From positions 620,001 to 684,000 of the forward strand of contig JACJWI010000001.1 of NCBI GenBank assembly GCA_020637215.1: a stretch of DNA of 64,000 nt. The letters are read 5' to 3'. Numbering within the stretch: position 1 is the stretch's first letter; every line of letters begins with the position of its first letter. The notes under the pieces are model-generated. The model did not search any database, was not told the DNA's origin, and was given only the letters and a program-made list of their open reading frames with translations. Of the stretch, positions 53,452 to 61,708 are shown piece after piece. Position numbers and translations under genes: made by a program. The DNA is from Microthrixaceae bacterium. Lineage in GTDB: Bacteria > Actinomycetota > Acidimicrobiia > Acidimicrobiales > Microtrichaceae.

Positions 53452-54632
53452 GCCCCCATCCTCTCGCGTTCGCAGAACCGGACCCGCAGCGCGCCGTCGG
53501 CGACGGCGGCCGAGGTCACCTCGCGCCGGCGGAGCGACTCGGGCAACGACAACGCCCGCCGTTGGGCCCCGAGGGTGACGATGAGCTCGTCACCGCTGCG
53601 CGACACCTCGACCTCGGAGCGATCGACGAACGGGAGCTCGATCGAAAGCTCGTAGTCGTCGCCGCCCAGCCGCTCCAGCCGCAGCGGTCGACGCTCCACC
53701 AACCGGTCGTGGGGGTCGTGGGCGGACCACAGCTCGTCGCCCAGCGCGGTGAGCGCGGCCACCCCGACGACGTCGGAGGGAGCCAACGTCGAGCACAGGA
53801 CGGGGACGGGGGCGAAGTCGCCGCGGACGGTGTCGAGGTGCTCGGCGTGCGTGGCCCGCCAACGGTCGAACCACGGGTCCGCCACCCCGTCGGGAAGCAC
53901 CCGGTTCACGATGACCGCGTCGACCTGGTAGCCGAACAGCGACAGCTGGGTGAAGGTCCGACGGGCCTCGGCCACCACCATCCGCTCCGGGTTGACCACC
54001 AGACGGGCCGACGTCACCCGAGGATCCGCGAGGATGCGGTGCACGGCGTCGAGGCGGTCGTAGAGCCGCTGACCGGCGGCGAACACGGCGTCGTCGGCCA
54101 TCGGCAGGCGACCGACACGCGACAGGACCGGGGCGACGACCCGGTGCAGCCGTCTGGAGGCGGGGAACAGCCGGTCCATGTACCAGCCGAGCACGTCGGG
54201 CAGCGACAGGAGCCGGATCGTCTCGGCGGTGGGGCCGCAGTCGACGACGACCACGTCGGTGTCGACCGACGCGCACAGCGATTCGATCTCGGTCAGGGCG
54301 AACAGCTCGTCGAGACCCGGCAGGACGGCCAGCTCCTCGGCCTCGACCGACTCGACCCCGGCCCAGTCGAAGACCTGCAGCAGCCAGTCACGGATCTCGG
54401 CCCAGTGGTCCTCGAAGCGCTGACGGGCGTCGACCTGCTGGGCCGAGCACCGCGGCGCGACCTCGGTGGGTGCCGACCCCAGGTCGACGTCGAAGGAATC
54501 CGCGAGCGAGTGGGCCGGATCGGCCGAGGTCACGACGACCCGGTGGCCGTCGCGTGCCAGTCGCAGCGCGGTGGCCGCGGCGGTGGTCGTCTTGCCGACA
54601 CCGCCCTTGCCGGTGACGAGCAGCACCCTCAT
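53448..54632 (-). CDS. ArsA/Get3-like ATPase with a C-terminal HSP20-like domain
   Basis: A 394-residue ATPase. It starts MRVLLVTGKGGVGKTTTAAATALRL, the deviant Walker A of the ArsA/Get3 class. Switch I is SADPAHSLADSF, and VVVDCGPTAETIRLL with LPDVLGWYMDRLFP lies further on. From about residue 315 a short beta-rich domain (YELSIELPFVDRSEVEVSRSGDELIVTLG) resembles alpha-crystallin/HSP20. The CxxC of eukaryotic Get3 is absent. A targeting or chaperone role for membrane-tail or hydrophobic proteins is likely, not arsenite transport. It is flanked by a four-helix membrane protein gene and a small acidic protein, both overlapping by four bases. Confidence 0.82.
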   Translation of the reverse strand: MRVLLVTGKGGVGKTTTAAATALRLARDGHRVVVTSADPAHSLADSFDVDLGSAPTEVAPRCSAQQVDARQRFEDHWAEIRDWLLQVFDWAGVESVEAEELAVLPGLDELFALTEIESLCASVDTDVVVVDCGPTAETIRLLSLPDVLGWYMDRLFPASRRLHRVVAPVLSRVGRLPMADDAVFAAGQRLYDRLDAVHRILADPRVTSARLVVNPERMVVAEARRTFTQLSLFGYQVDAVIVNRVLPDGVADPWFDRWRATHAEHLDTVRGDFAPVPVLCSTLAPSDVVGVAALTALGDELWSAHDPHDRLVERRPLRLERLGGDDYELSIELPFVDRSEVEVSRSGDELIVTLGAQRRALSLPESLRRREVTSAAVADGALRVRFCERERMGA

Positions 54633-55192
54633 GTGGCGTCGTCCGCACGAGCCGGGAACAGGCCCCAGCGGACGCCCCACAGGCCGTTGAGTCCCAGAGC
54701 GATCGTCGGGACCAGGATGCCGAACGCGGCGGCGTTGAGGTCGCGGTCGCCCAGGCGCACGAAGCCCACCGCGGCCGCGGCCAGCGCCACCGCCACCTGT
54801 GCTCCGAGGGAGCCGTTCAGGTTCCGCTGCACGTCCGGCGGAGCGGATCCGACCAGGAAGAACAGGCCACCGATGCCCATCTCGTCGGACCGGCTCCGGT
54901 TGGCGGCCAGGACGAGGTCGACCAGGAACAGAGCGCACCCCGCCGCGAACAGCACCAACGACAGGATGAGGAACGCAGCGTCGAAGCGCTCGGGCCACAG
55001 CAACGCCGCGGCCGCCGCCAGAGCGAACGCGGCGGTGATGACCCACGACACGACCACGACGGGCCGACCGGGCGCGGTCGGGCCGTAGGCGGCGTCGAAG
55101 GCGGCTCGACGCTCGGCTCGCTGCTCGGCGTGGCGGGCCTCGGCTTCGGCGCGCGCCTCGGCGGCGCTCTGCGGACGCTCGAGCGGGGTCAT
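54629..55192 (-). CDS. Four-helix membrane protein
   Basis: A 187-residue protein. An Ala/Glu/Arg-rich cytoplasmic head (AAEARAEAEARHAEQRAERRAAF) precedes two membrane helices, a loop containing GGLFFLVGSAPPDVQRNLNGS, and two more helices. No known family recognised. The stop overlaps the ArsA-like start (ATGA), and the start is seven bases after queG. A physical link to the Get3-like ATPase is plausible but unproven. Confidence 0.68.
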   Translation of the reverse strand: MTPLERPQSAAEARAEAEARHAEQRAERRAAFDAAYGPTAPGRPVVVVSWVITAAFALAAAAALLWPERFDAAFLILSLVLFAAGCALFLVDLVLAANRSRSDEMGIGGLFFLVGSAPPDVQRNLNGSLGAQVAVALAAAAVGFVRLGDRDLNAAAFGILVPTIALGLNGLWGVRWGLFPARADDAT

Positions 55193-55199
55193 CGTCCGG

Positions 55200-56366
55200 T
55201 CATCCTGTCTCGCGGATCGGATCCGCGGCCAGTGCCGCGTGCCACCGACCGCGCTCGTCGAGCACCGGGGGACGCGTCCGGACCTCCGGGTCGTCGAGCA
55301 GGTCGGAGCGGCCGATCCTCAGGGCCGCCCAGGCCGCGTGGGCCACCAGGTTGTCGTCGCGGTGGCGCAGGTAGCGTCGCAGCAGCCCCACCGCCGCGTC
55401 GTCGCCGCCGTCCGCGGTGTTGCCGAGCACCACCAAGGCGTTGCGACGCAGGTGGTCGGGGTCGCGACCCGGCACGTACCAGCGACGGGTCGCGGCCATC
55501 AGTTCGTCGTCGTCGGCTTCGAGCATCCAGCAGAGGTCCACGCTCCCGGTCCCTGCCGCCACGCCGGGTCGGGGACCGTCGTGGCGCCGGTCGGCGAGCC
55601 GGTTGGGCGGACACACCTCCTGGCAGTCGTCGCAGCCGTAGATCCGGTCGCCCAGGGCGTCGCGGAACTCGTGGGGGAACACCCCGGGCGACTGCAGCAA
55701 CCAGGACAGGCACCGGCGGGCGTCGACCACGCCGTCGGCGACGATCGCCCGGGTCGGGCAGCGGTCGAGGCACCGTCGGCAGGTCCCGCATCCGTCGGCG
55801 ACCGGGCCGGACGACGTGGGGAGATCCGCGTCGGTCAGCACCGCGCCGAGCACGAACCAGCTCCCCCGACCCGGCAGCAGCAGGTTGGCGCTCTTGCCGA
55901 ACCAGCCGATCCCGGCCCGGTGAGCGGCGGCCCGGTCGACCAGGGCGTTGTCATCGGAGAGCACCACGGTGCGGAACCCGGCGTGGCGCAGGTCCGAGGC
56001 GACGGCGTCGAGGGCACGGCGAAGGACCTGGTCCTGGTCGCCGACCGCGTAGCGGGCGACCCGGCCGGACGGTCCCGAGCCGACCGGCACGGCACCGGCG
56101 GGTGGGTCGTAGTCGGAGCTGCGGCTGGCGTAGCGGACGGCGCCGACGACCAGGGATCGGGCGCCGGCCAGGGTGCGCGACGGGTCTGTGGAGCGCTCGG
56201 GGTTGCGGTAGGTGAACTCCATGTCGGCGTTCAGACCCGCGGCGCGGCGCTGCTCGAGGTCCTGGCGCGCACCCGTGAACGGCGATGCCTCGCAGATGCC
56301 GACGGCGTCGAGGCCGTTGGCGTGACCGCGCGCCACGATCACCTCTCGCAGTCCCATCTCTCCCAT
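55200..56366 (-). CDS. queG: Epoxyqueuosine reductase QueG
   Basis: A 388-residue iron-sulfur and cobalamin enzyme for the last step of queuosine synthesis in tRNA. DUF1730 covers the N-terminal half (YASRSSDYDPP, GWFGKSANLLLPGRGSWFVLG). Two 4Fe-4S clusters are shown by CGTCRRCLDRCPTRA with CLSW, and GCDDCQEVCPPN. A HEAT-like tail (HLRRNALVVLGNTADGGDDAA) ends the protein, as in the E. coli enzyme. Two start codons, 56366 and 56357, are possible; the second has GGGAGAG two bases upstream. Confidence 0.92.
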   Translation of the reverse strand: MGEMGLREVIVARGHANGLDAVGICEASPFTGARQDLEQRRAAGLNADMEFTYRNPERSTDPSRTLAGARSLVVGAVRYASRSSDYDPPAGAVPVGSGPSGRVARYAVGDQDQVLRRALDAVASDLRHAGFRTVVLSDDNALVDRAAAHRAGIGWFGKSANLLLPGRGSWFVLGAVLTDADLPTSSGPVADGCGTCRRCLDRCPTRAIVADGVVDARRCLSWLLQSPGVFPHEFRDALGDRIYGCDDCQEVCPPNRLADRRHDGPRPGVAAGTGSVDLCWMLEADDDELMAATRRWYVPGRDPDHLRRNALVVLGNTADGGDDAAVGLLRRYLRHRDDNLVAHAAWAALRIGRSDLLDDPEVRTRPPVLDERGRWHAALAADPIRETG

Positions 56367-56423
56367 GCTGGCCCATCGCCGCCGGGGTCGGGAGTCCGTG
56401 GGCGCGCAACCCCCGGTGCCCGG

Positions 56424-56720
56424 TCAGGAGACCCGGGTGGAACGGTGGCGGATCTGCGGTGCCAGTCCGGCGGCCTGGAGCATGCGGACCGCCCGGATCT
56501 CGCTGATCGGCACCACGACGGCACCGTCGTCCTCGTGCTCGCACAGGAACGTGACCAGGCAGTCGGCGCACACCGGGCTGTCCCTGTGGGCGCACTCGGC
56601 GCAGTCGATCCGCAGCACCCGCCGGTTCTCGGCGGTCCGGGCATCGAGTGGTCGGACGTGGGGTGGTCGGACGTGGGGTGGTCGGGCCTGGAGCGGTTCT
56701 GGATCGTCGACCGGGGTCAT
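56424..56720 (-). CDS. Small cysteine-rich conserved protein
   Basis: A 98-residue protein. The head carries HVRPP repeats from a 15-bp DNA repeat. The core is CAECAHRDSPVCADCLVTFL then CEH, five cysteines with C-x2-C spacing twice, followed by AVVVPISEIRAVRMLQAAGLAP. I recall similar short proteins in actinobacteria without an assigned role; metal binding is likely. An unusually strong GGAGGTGA lies before the ATG, and TACGTT at 56753-56758 may be the -10. It is 57 bases upstream of queG and may be its operon leader gene. Confidence 0.7.
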   Translation of the reverse strand: MTPVDDPEPLQARPPHVRPPHVRPLDARTAENRRVLRIDCAECAHRDSPVCADCLVTFLCEHEDDGAVVVPISEIRAVRMLQAAGLAPQIRHRSTRVS

Positions 56721-56752
56721 CGGTCACCTCCGTTCGGTGCGACGTCCGGCGC

Positions 56753-56758
56753 AACGTA
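56753..56758 (-). promoter_or_regulatory. Candidate -10 of the Cys-rich gene and queG operon
   Basis: TACGTT on the minus strand, 32 bases before ATG 56720, with GGAGGTGA in the leader. A small dyad CACAC-G-GTGTG lies next to it at 56761-56771. Confidence 0.4.
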
Positions 56759-56849
56759 CCCACACGGTGTGACACCCGCGATCCGATCGGGCCGACGACG
56801 GGCGTGCGCCACCCCACTCCACCTCACCGCATCATGCTCAACTGGGGCG

Positions 56850-57629
56850 ATGGTCGACGACACCGGGAGCGACTCGAAGGCGACGACGCGGCGGGTGGTG
56901 ATCGCCGTGCTGGTTCTGCTCGTCGCGATCGGCGCCGTCGCGATCTGGCTCGTCCGCCGTGGAGGCGATGACTCGTCCGCCACGACGACCACGTCGGTCG
57001 CCACCACCGACACGTCCGCGCACCCCACCGAACCGGGCTCGTCGACGTCGACGTCGTCGGCGACGGCCCCAGCAGATGATGCGACCGCCACGGCGGTGTG
57101 GCCGCGCTCGGACACCGCCCGGCGCTTCGAGGACCCCGTCGCCGCGGCGCGCAGCTTCGCCGTCGACTTCGCGGTTTTCGCCGATCCGGTTCTCGGCGAG
57201 TTCCGACAGGGCGATTCCCGCTCCGGTGAGGTGGAGGTCCGACCGCAGGCCGACGGGCCGGTCACCACCGTCTTCGTGCGCCAGCTGGGCGACGACGGCT
57301 CGTGGTGGGTGCTGGGCAGCGCGACGGCGAACATCGAGGTCACCGAACCTGCAGCGCTTGCGACGATCGGTGACCCGGTCACCCTGAAGGGGACGGCGAA
57401 CGCGTTCGAGGGCACGGTGGACGTCGACATCCGGGCCGACGGTCGTGACGAACCGCTGGTGAAGGGCTTCGTCACCGGCCGGATGGGTGAGATGGGCCCG
57501 TTCGACTCGACGCTCTCCTTCCCGTCACCCCATGGCGGGTACGGCGCCGTGGTGTTCCGCACGCTGAGCGCCGAGGACGGTTCCGTGTGGGAGGCGGCGG
57601 TCGTCCGCGTGAAGTTCGCCGACGGCTGA
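56850..57629 (+). CDS. Membrane-anchored Gmad2-domain protein
   Basis: A 259-residue protein. One N-terminal helix (VVIAVLVLLVAIGAVAIWLV) precedes a Thr/Ser/Ala-rich linker of about 60 residues. Residues 100-160 form a small domain, and the C-terminal 90 residues match Gmad2, an immunoglobulin-like domain found with spore-germination and wall proteins (IGDPVTLKGTANAFEGTVDVDI, MGPFDSTLSF). An extracytoplasmic adhesion or wall-binding role is likely. The ATG has only a weak ribosome binding site. Confidence 0.72.
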   Translation: MVDDTGSDSKATTRRVVIAVLVLLVAIGAVAIWLVRRGGDDSSATTTTSVATTDTSAHPTEPGSSTSTSSATAPADDATATAVWPRSDTARRFEDPVAAARSFAVDFAVFADPVLGEFRQGDSRSGEVEVRPQADGPVTTVFVRQLGDDGSWWVLGSATANIEVTEPAALATIGDPVTLKGTANAFEGTVDVDIRADGRDEPLVKGFVTGRMGEMGPFDSTLSFPSPHGGYGAVVFRTLSAEDGSVWEAAVVRVKFADG

Positions 57630-57886
57630 CGCACGCTGACGTCGGCCGGGGCGGCTGATGGCGCGCCACGACCGGGTGCTGGTCCCGATGTGGCTCGCGG
57701 TCCTGATCCTCACTGCTACGCGTCCGACGCCGCGACCCCGCGCCGTACCGCAGCGACGTGTCGCGGACCGCAGCCGCAGCAGCGATCAACGCGAGTCCGG
57801 GGATCGTGGCGCTGCACGGACCGATCCTCGACGTCACGAGCACGGGCCAACTGGCCATGACGAGGATGACCGTGCTCCACGCCTGC
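57630..57886. other. Intergenic stretch between convergent genes
   Basis: I see no gene that I trust. The minus strand has an open frame through 57858 whose first 45 residues are hydrophobic (LVMASWPVLVTS, GLALIAAAAAV), but it then runs antisense into the Gmad2 gene as a basic peptide. It might be a decayed small membrane protein gene. Confidence 0.3.
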
Positions 57887-59263
57887 TCAGGTGGAAGGAA
57901 GGCGCACCTCGACCAGCAGGCCGGGTCCGTCCGCAGGGTCCCTCAGCGCCATCGAACCACCGGAGACCCGAGCCAGCTCAGCGACGATCGCGAGTCCCAG
58001 GCCGGTTCCACCGGGCGCGGCGTCGGGCCCACGCCAGAACCGCTCGGTCGCCCTCTGTCGGGCTTCCTCGTCGAGTCCCGGTCCCCGGTCACGGACACTG
58101 ACGAGGACCTCGTTCGGCCGCGCCGTGACCGTGATGTCGATCGCGGTGCCCTCCGGAGCGACGTCGATCGCGTTGTCCAGGAGGTTGTCGAGGATCTGGT
58201 CGATCCCACCGGGCACCTCCGATGCCGTGGCGCTGCGCGGCGCGTCGATGCCGATGACCACGGATCGCTCCTCGGCGAGCGCGTCCCAGCGCTCCCGCGC
58301 CGCTCGGGCAGCTGCGGCGACGTCCACCGTCGCGGACGATGCCGAGCCGTCCGCCCTGGTCAAGGCCAGCAGTCCCTCGACGACGCGGATGAGTCGTTCG
58401 ATCTCGCCGCGGACGGCGTCGACGTCGCGGCGCAGTCCGTCGGCGTCCACGGGGGCGTCGAGCTCTGCGTCCATCGACTCGACGCGGAGCCGGAGGACGG
58501 TGAGCGGAGTGCGGAGCTGATGGGAGACGTCCGCGACGAACCTGCGCTGGGAACCGACGAGCATCTCGAGGCGCGCCGCCATCTCATCGAACGTCGCCGA
58601 CAGGCGCTTGAGCTCGGGTGGTCCCCGATCGACCCTGGTGCGGTTCGTCAGGTCGCCTGCGGCGAGCCGTTGGGCGCCGGCCTCGAGCTGCGACACGGGC
58701 GCCATCGCCCAGTGGGCGACCGTCGAGCCGAACGCGGCGGCAGCCGCGAGCATGAGGACGAGCAGCAGCGCGAGGCGGGCCCAGTTCCAGCGGATCTGCG
58801 ATCGCATCTCGTCGGTCGAGGTGCTGACGCGGACGACGCCGGTGATCCTGGCGCCGGAGGAGATGGGCACCGACGCGTAGGCGATCTCGCGACCGAGCGT
58901 GGTGGAGGTGCGGATCCCGGTCGCCTGCGCACCCGAGAGCGCGGTGTCGATCTCCGGGCGGGTCGAGAAGTCCCTGGCATCGGTCCCCGCGGTGTCGACC
59001 AGGCTGATCCCGGCCGCGTCCGTGACGACCACGCGAGCGTCGGTCCTGGACGCGTAGCGGCGGGCGGCACGGATGACGGCCGCGTGGTCACCCGCCTCGA
59101 TGCGCTCCTCGACGAGACCGGCGAACACCCGGGCGTCCCGCTCCAGGCCGGCCAGGAGGCGGTCCTCAGCGCGACCGGTGTAGCTCAGGCCGAGCGGCAC
59201 CTCGACGGTGAGCATGATGAAGGCCGTGATCACGACCGACGCCGCGACCAGTCGCCGGGTCAT
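57887..59263 (-). CDS. Sensor histidine kinase
   Basis: A 458-residue kinase. The membrane helices are LVAASVVITAFIMLTVEVPL and ARLALLLVLMLAAAAAFGS, flanking an external domain of about 130 residues. A HAMP segment follows. The phospho-His is in VADVSHQLRTPLTVLRLR, the N box is DNLLDNAIDVAPEG, and the G boxes are SVRDRGPGLDEEARQRATERF and GTGLGLAIVAELARVSGG. ATG 59263 overlaps the response-regulator stop by four bases. The pair is divergent from the ApbE operon, a probable target. Confidence 0.9.
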   Translation of the reverse strand: MTRRLVAASVVITAFIMLTVEVPLGLSYTGRAEDRLLAGLERDARVFAGLVEERIEAGDHAAVIRAARRYASRTDARVVVTDAAGISLVDTAGTDARDFSTRPEIDTALSGAQATGIRTSTTLGREIAYASVPISSGARITGVVRVSTSTDEMRSQIRWNWARLALLLVLMLAAAAAFGSTVAHWAMAPVSQLEAGAQRLAAGDLTNRTRVDRGPPELKRLSATFDEMAARLEMLVGSQRRFVADVSHQLRTPLTVLRLRVESMDAELDAPVDADGLRRDVDAVRGEIERLIRVVEGLLALTRADGSASSATVDVAAAARAARERWDALAEERSVVIGIDAPRSATASEVPGGIDQILDNLLDNAIDVAPEGTAIDITVTARPNEVLVSVRDRGPGLDEEARQRATERFWRGPDAAPGGTGLGLAIVAELARVSGGSMALRDPADGPGLLVEVRLPST

Positions 59264-59916
59264 GGGACGCTCAGCTTGAACCCGACCCCACGGACGGCCT
59301 GGATCCACTCGGGATGGCCGATCTTCCGGCGGAGCGACGCGACGTGCACGTCGAGGGTCTTGGGTGATCCGTACCAGTTCACGTCCCAGACCTCCTCGAG
59401 GATGTCGCGTCGGTTGAGCGCGGCGCCCGGGTCCCGCGCGAGATGCGCGAGCAGGTCGAACTCCTTGGGCGTCAGATCGACGACCGCGCCGTCGACGGTG
59501 ACCTCGTGGGTGCGGAGGTCGACGACCAGCGCGCCGAGGTCGAGCCGTTGGGTCGAGGAGTCGTCGCCGCTGCGTCGACTGACCGCCCGGATCCGAGCGA
59601 CGAGCTCACGAAGGCCGAAGGGCTTCACGACGTAGTCGTCGGCACCCATCTCCAGCAGCACGACACGATCGAGCTCACCGGAGCGGGCGCTGACCACGAT
59701 GATCGGCACTCCGGAGGTCTCCCGCACCCGGCGGCAGACCTCGGACCCGTCGAGATCGGGCAGCCCGAGGTCCAACAGGACGAGGTCGCACCGGTCGACG
59801 AGCCGCAGCGCGGTGGCGCCGTCCTGTGCGACCGAGACGTCGAAGCCGTGTCGGCCGAGGCCGACCACGAGGGAGTCGGCGATGGCCGCATCGTCCTCCA
59901 CCGCCAAGATCCTCAC
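59260..59916 (-). CDS. OmpR-family response regulator
   Basis: A 218-residue regulator. The receiver shows VRILAVEDDAAIADSLVVGL, the phospho-acceptor in VLLDLGLPDLDG, and Lys in YVVKPFGLREL. The winged helix ends LDVHVASLRRKIGHPEWIQAVRGVGFKL. The start is either GTG 59916, in front of the receiver strand, or GTG 59934, which lies eight bases after TACGTC. It shares an intergenic gap of about 100 bases with the Asp/His-rich protein gene. Confidence 0.9.
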   Translation of the reverse strand: MRILAVEDDAAIADSLVVGLGRHGFDVSVAQDGATALRLVDRCDLVLLDLGLPDLDGSEVCRRVRETSGVPIIVVSARSGELDRVVLLEMGADDYVVKPFGLRELVARIRAVSRRSGDDSSTQRLDLGALVVDLRTHEVTVDGAVVDLTPKEFDLLAHLARDPGAALNRRDILEEVWDVNWYGSPKTLDVHVASLRRKIGHPEWIQAVRGVGFKLSVP

Positions 59917-60005
59917 GACGACACCGTCGCACACGTCGCGGCGACGTACAGCGGCTTCACCGAATCTTCACCGTTCACCCACCAGAGCCGTTCACACCCG
60001 CTCCG

Positions 60006-60011
60006 TACCCT
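60006..60011 (+). promoter_or_regulatory. Candidate leaderless -10 of the ApbE operon
   Basis: TACCCT lies seven bases before ATG 60019. It faces away from the response-regulator gene. Confidence 0.5.
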
Positions 60012-60018
60012 CGACGAC

Positions 60019-60435
60019 ATGGACGAATCCCCCAACGACCCCACGACCTCCGGTCATCCCCATCCCACACGTGCCGGCGACGGCAAGCGACGTCGGGCCG
60101 GGGTCGCCGCACTGGCGATCACCGTCACCCTCGTCGCGGCGACCGCAGCGGTCGCGGTCAACATGAGCGCGACGAGCCCACCACCAGCGACGAACGTCGG
60201 GCGGCTCACCGCCGTCGACGACCTCCTGCCCGCCACCGACGGTGTCACCTACGTCGATCAGTCCGGTTCGGTCGTGCCGAGCCCCGACACGGCCCCCTAC
60301 CAGGCCAGCAGGTCGCACGACGACGATCCGCACGACGACGACAGGTCGCACGACGACGATAGGTCGCACGACAGCTCGAAGGACGGCAAGTCCCACGATG
60401 ACGACCGGCACGAGGGACGGGACGACGATGACTGA
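60019..60435 (+). CDS. Membrane-anchored protein with an Asp/His-rich tail
   Basis: A 138-residue protein. A basic head (GDGKRRRAG) and one helix (VAALAITVTLVAATAAVAV) lead to an extracytoplasmic part. The last 45 residues hold four HDDD motifs (SHDDDPHDDDRSHDDD, KSHDDDRHEGRDDDD), a strongly acidic metal-binding-type tail. It contains VDQSGSV, which only loosely resembles the D-x2-(S/T)-G-(A/T)-(S/T) flavinylation motif. It is the first gene of the ApbE/haem protein operon. No family recognised. Confidence 0.65.
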   Translation: MDESPNDPTTSGHPHPTRAGDGKRRRAGVAALAITVTLVAATAAVAVNMSATSPPPATNVGRLTAVDDLLPATDGVTYVDQSGSVVPSPDTAPYQASRSHDDDPHDDDRSHDDDRSHDSSKDGKSHDDDRHEGRDDDD

Positions 60436-60736
60436 CCGACAGAGCCCGGTGGTTCGCAGGAGGCGACGGCATCCCGCGGCAGCGTCACGGGTGGCGATCG
60501 CCGGTGCCGCGTCGACCGCGACCTTCGCGATCGTCGCCGTGCTGGGCGGCGCCGCGTCGTCGGACGCCGGACCCGCTGCATCGACGGTGAACGTCCAACA
60601 GCGGGTCGCTCCACCCGTGGCCGCCACGGCAGTGCCGCCCGGGGTGGCGGTCGACGACGGTGTGGTCGTGCGGCCGGTCGCTCCCGTGACGGTGCCCCCG
60701 CGCCGTGAGGTCGTCGTCCGTTCCCGGGCGAGCTGA
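60428..60736 (+). CDS. Small hypothetical membrane-anchored protein
   Basis: A 102-residue protein. A basic head (RRRRRHP) and one hydrophobic segment (ASRVAIAGAASTATFAIVAVLGG) are followed by a Val/Pro-rich extracytoplasmic tail (VVVRPVAPVTVPPRREVVV). The ATG lies eight bases inside the preceding gene, and the stop is six bases before apbE. No function assigned. Confidence 0.6.
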   Translation: MTDRQSPVVRRRRRHPAAASRVAIAGAASTATFAIVAVLGGAASSDAGPAASTVNVQQRVAPPVAATAVPPGVAVDDGVVVRPVAPVTVPPRREVVVRSRAS

Positions 60737-60742
60737 AGCGAC

Positions 60743-61708
60743 GTGGGCGTGTCTGAGCACCACGGCATCTCCGAGCACCGCTGCCATGTCATGGGCACCG
60801 ACGCCCACATCGTCGTCCACGGCGGCGACCGGTCGACGCTGGACCGGGCGGTCGAACGCCTCGTCAGCCTCGAAGCCCGGTGGTCGCGGTTCCGTCCGGA
60901 GTCCGAGCTGTCCCGACTGAACGCCGAGGCAGCAACGGCGGTGGTCGTCAGCTCGGACACGGCCCGGCTCGTCGCGACCGCGGTCGCGGCGTGGTCGCTC
61001 ACCGGCGGCAGGTTCGACCCGACGACGGGACCGGCGTTGATCGCAGCGGGATACGACCGTTCCTTCGAGCTCCTCCCGGTGACGGATGCGACCGGGATCG
61101 GGGCGGCCGTGGCGCCGATCGGGGCGCACCCAGCGCCCGGCTGTGCAGGGGTGGTGGTCGCTGCGGATGTCGGCGTCGTCCACCTCCCGGTGGGCGTGAC
61201 GGTCGATCCCGGCGGGATCGGCAAGGGGCTGGCGGCCGACCTCGTGGCCGGTGAACTCCTCGAGTCGGGTGCGACGGGGGTGCTGGTGTCCCTCGGCGGC
61301 GACCTGCGTGCAGCCGGGGTCGCCCCCGGTGGCGCGTGGGACGTGCAGCTCGACCACGGAACGGGCGAGAGCGGTCGAATCGGTGTGGTCGAGGGTGCCG
61401 TGGCCACCTCGTCGGTCCTCCGACGGAGATGGGGATCCCCGACGGGACCTGCTCACCACGTGATCGATCCGCGGACCGGGAAGCCGACCACCGGTGCAGC
61501 GGTCGCGTGCAGCGTCATCGCCGGGGAGGCCTGGTGGGCCGAGGCGCTCGCGACAGCGGTGCTCGTCGCGTTCGAGGATCACGACGGTGTTCGAACCGCC
61601 GAGACGCTCCTGGGCTCCGACGCCGCCGCGATCGTCACGACCGCGGACGGGGCGACCATGACCCTCGGCTCGCACGCCATCGTCGACTCGATGGAGGTAG
61701 CGGCGTGA
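60743..61708 (+). CDS. apbE: FAD:protein FMN transferase ApbE
   Basis: A 321-residue enzyme that attaches FMN from FAD to Ser or Thr of target proteins. Motifs are LEARWSRFRPESELSRLN, LTGGRFDPTTGPALIAAGY, VTVDPGGIGKGLAADLV, VSLGGDLRAAG and HVIDPRTGKPTTG. No signal peptide or lipobox is visible, so it is probably cytoplasmic, unlike many ApbE proteins. No FMN-binding-domain target is encoded in the window. The stop overlaps the ferric-reductase-like gene start (GTGA). Confidence 0.92.
   Translation: MGVSEHHGISEHRCHVMGTDAHIVVHGGDRSTLDRAVERLVSLEARWSRFRPESELSRLNAEAATAVVVSSDTARLVATAVAAWSLTGGRFDPTTGPALIAAGYDRSFELLPVTDATGIGAAVAPIGAHPAPGCAGVVVAADVGVVHLPVGVTVDPGGIGKGLAADLVAGELLESGATGVLVSLGGDLRAAGVAPGGAWDVQLDHGTGESGRIGVVEGAVATSSVLRRRWGSPTGPAHHVIDPRTGKPTTGAAVACSVIAGEAWWAEALATAVLVAFEDHDGVRTAETLLGSDAAAIVTTADGATMTLGSHAIVDSMEVAA

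Noticed and set aside
57472..57858. Minus-strand frame with a hydrophobic start between the Gmad2 gene and the kinase
   Set aside because: It runs antisense into the Gmad2 gene as a basic peptide and has no ribosome binding site. I kept it only as a note on the intergenic stretch.
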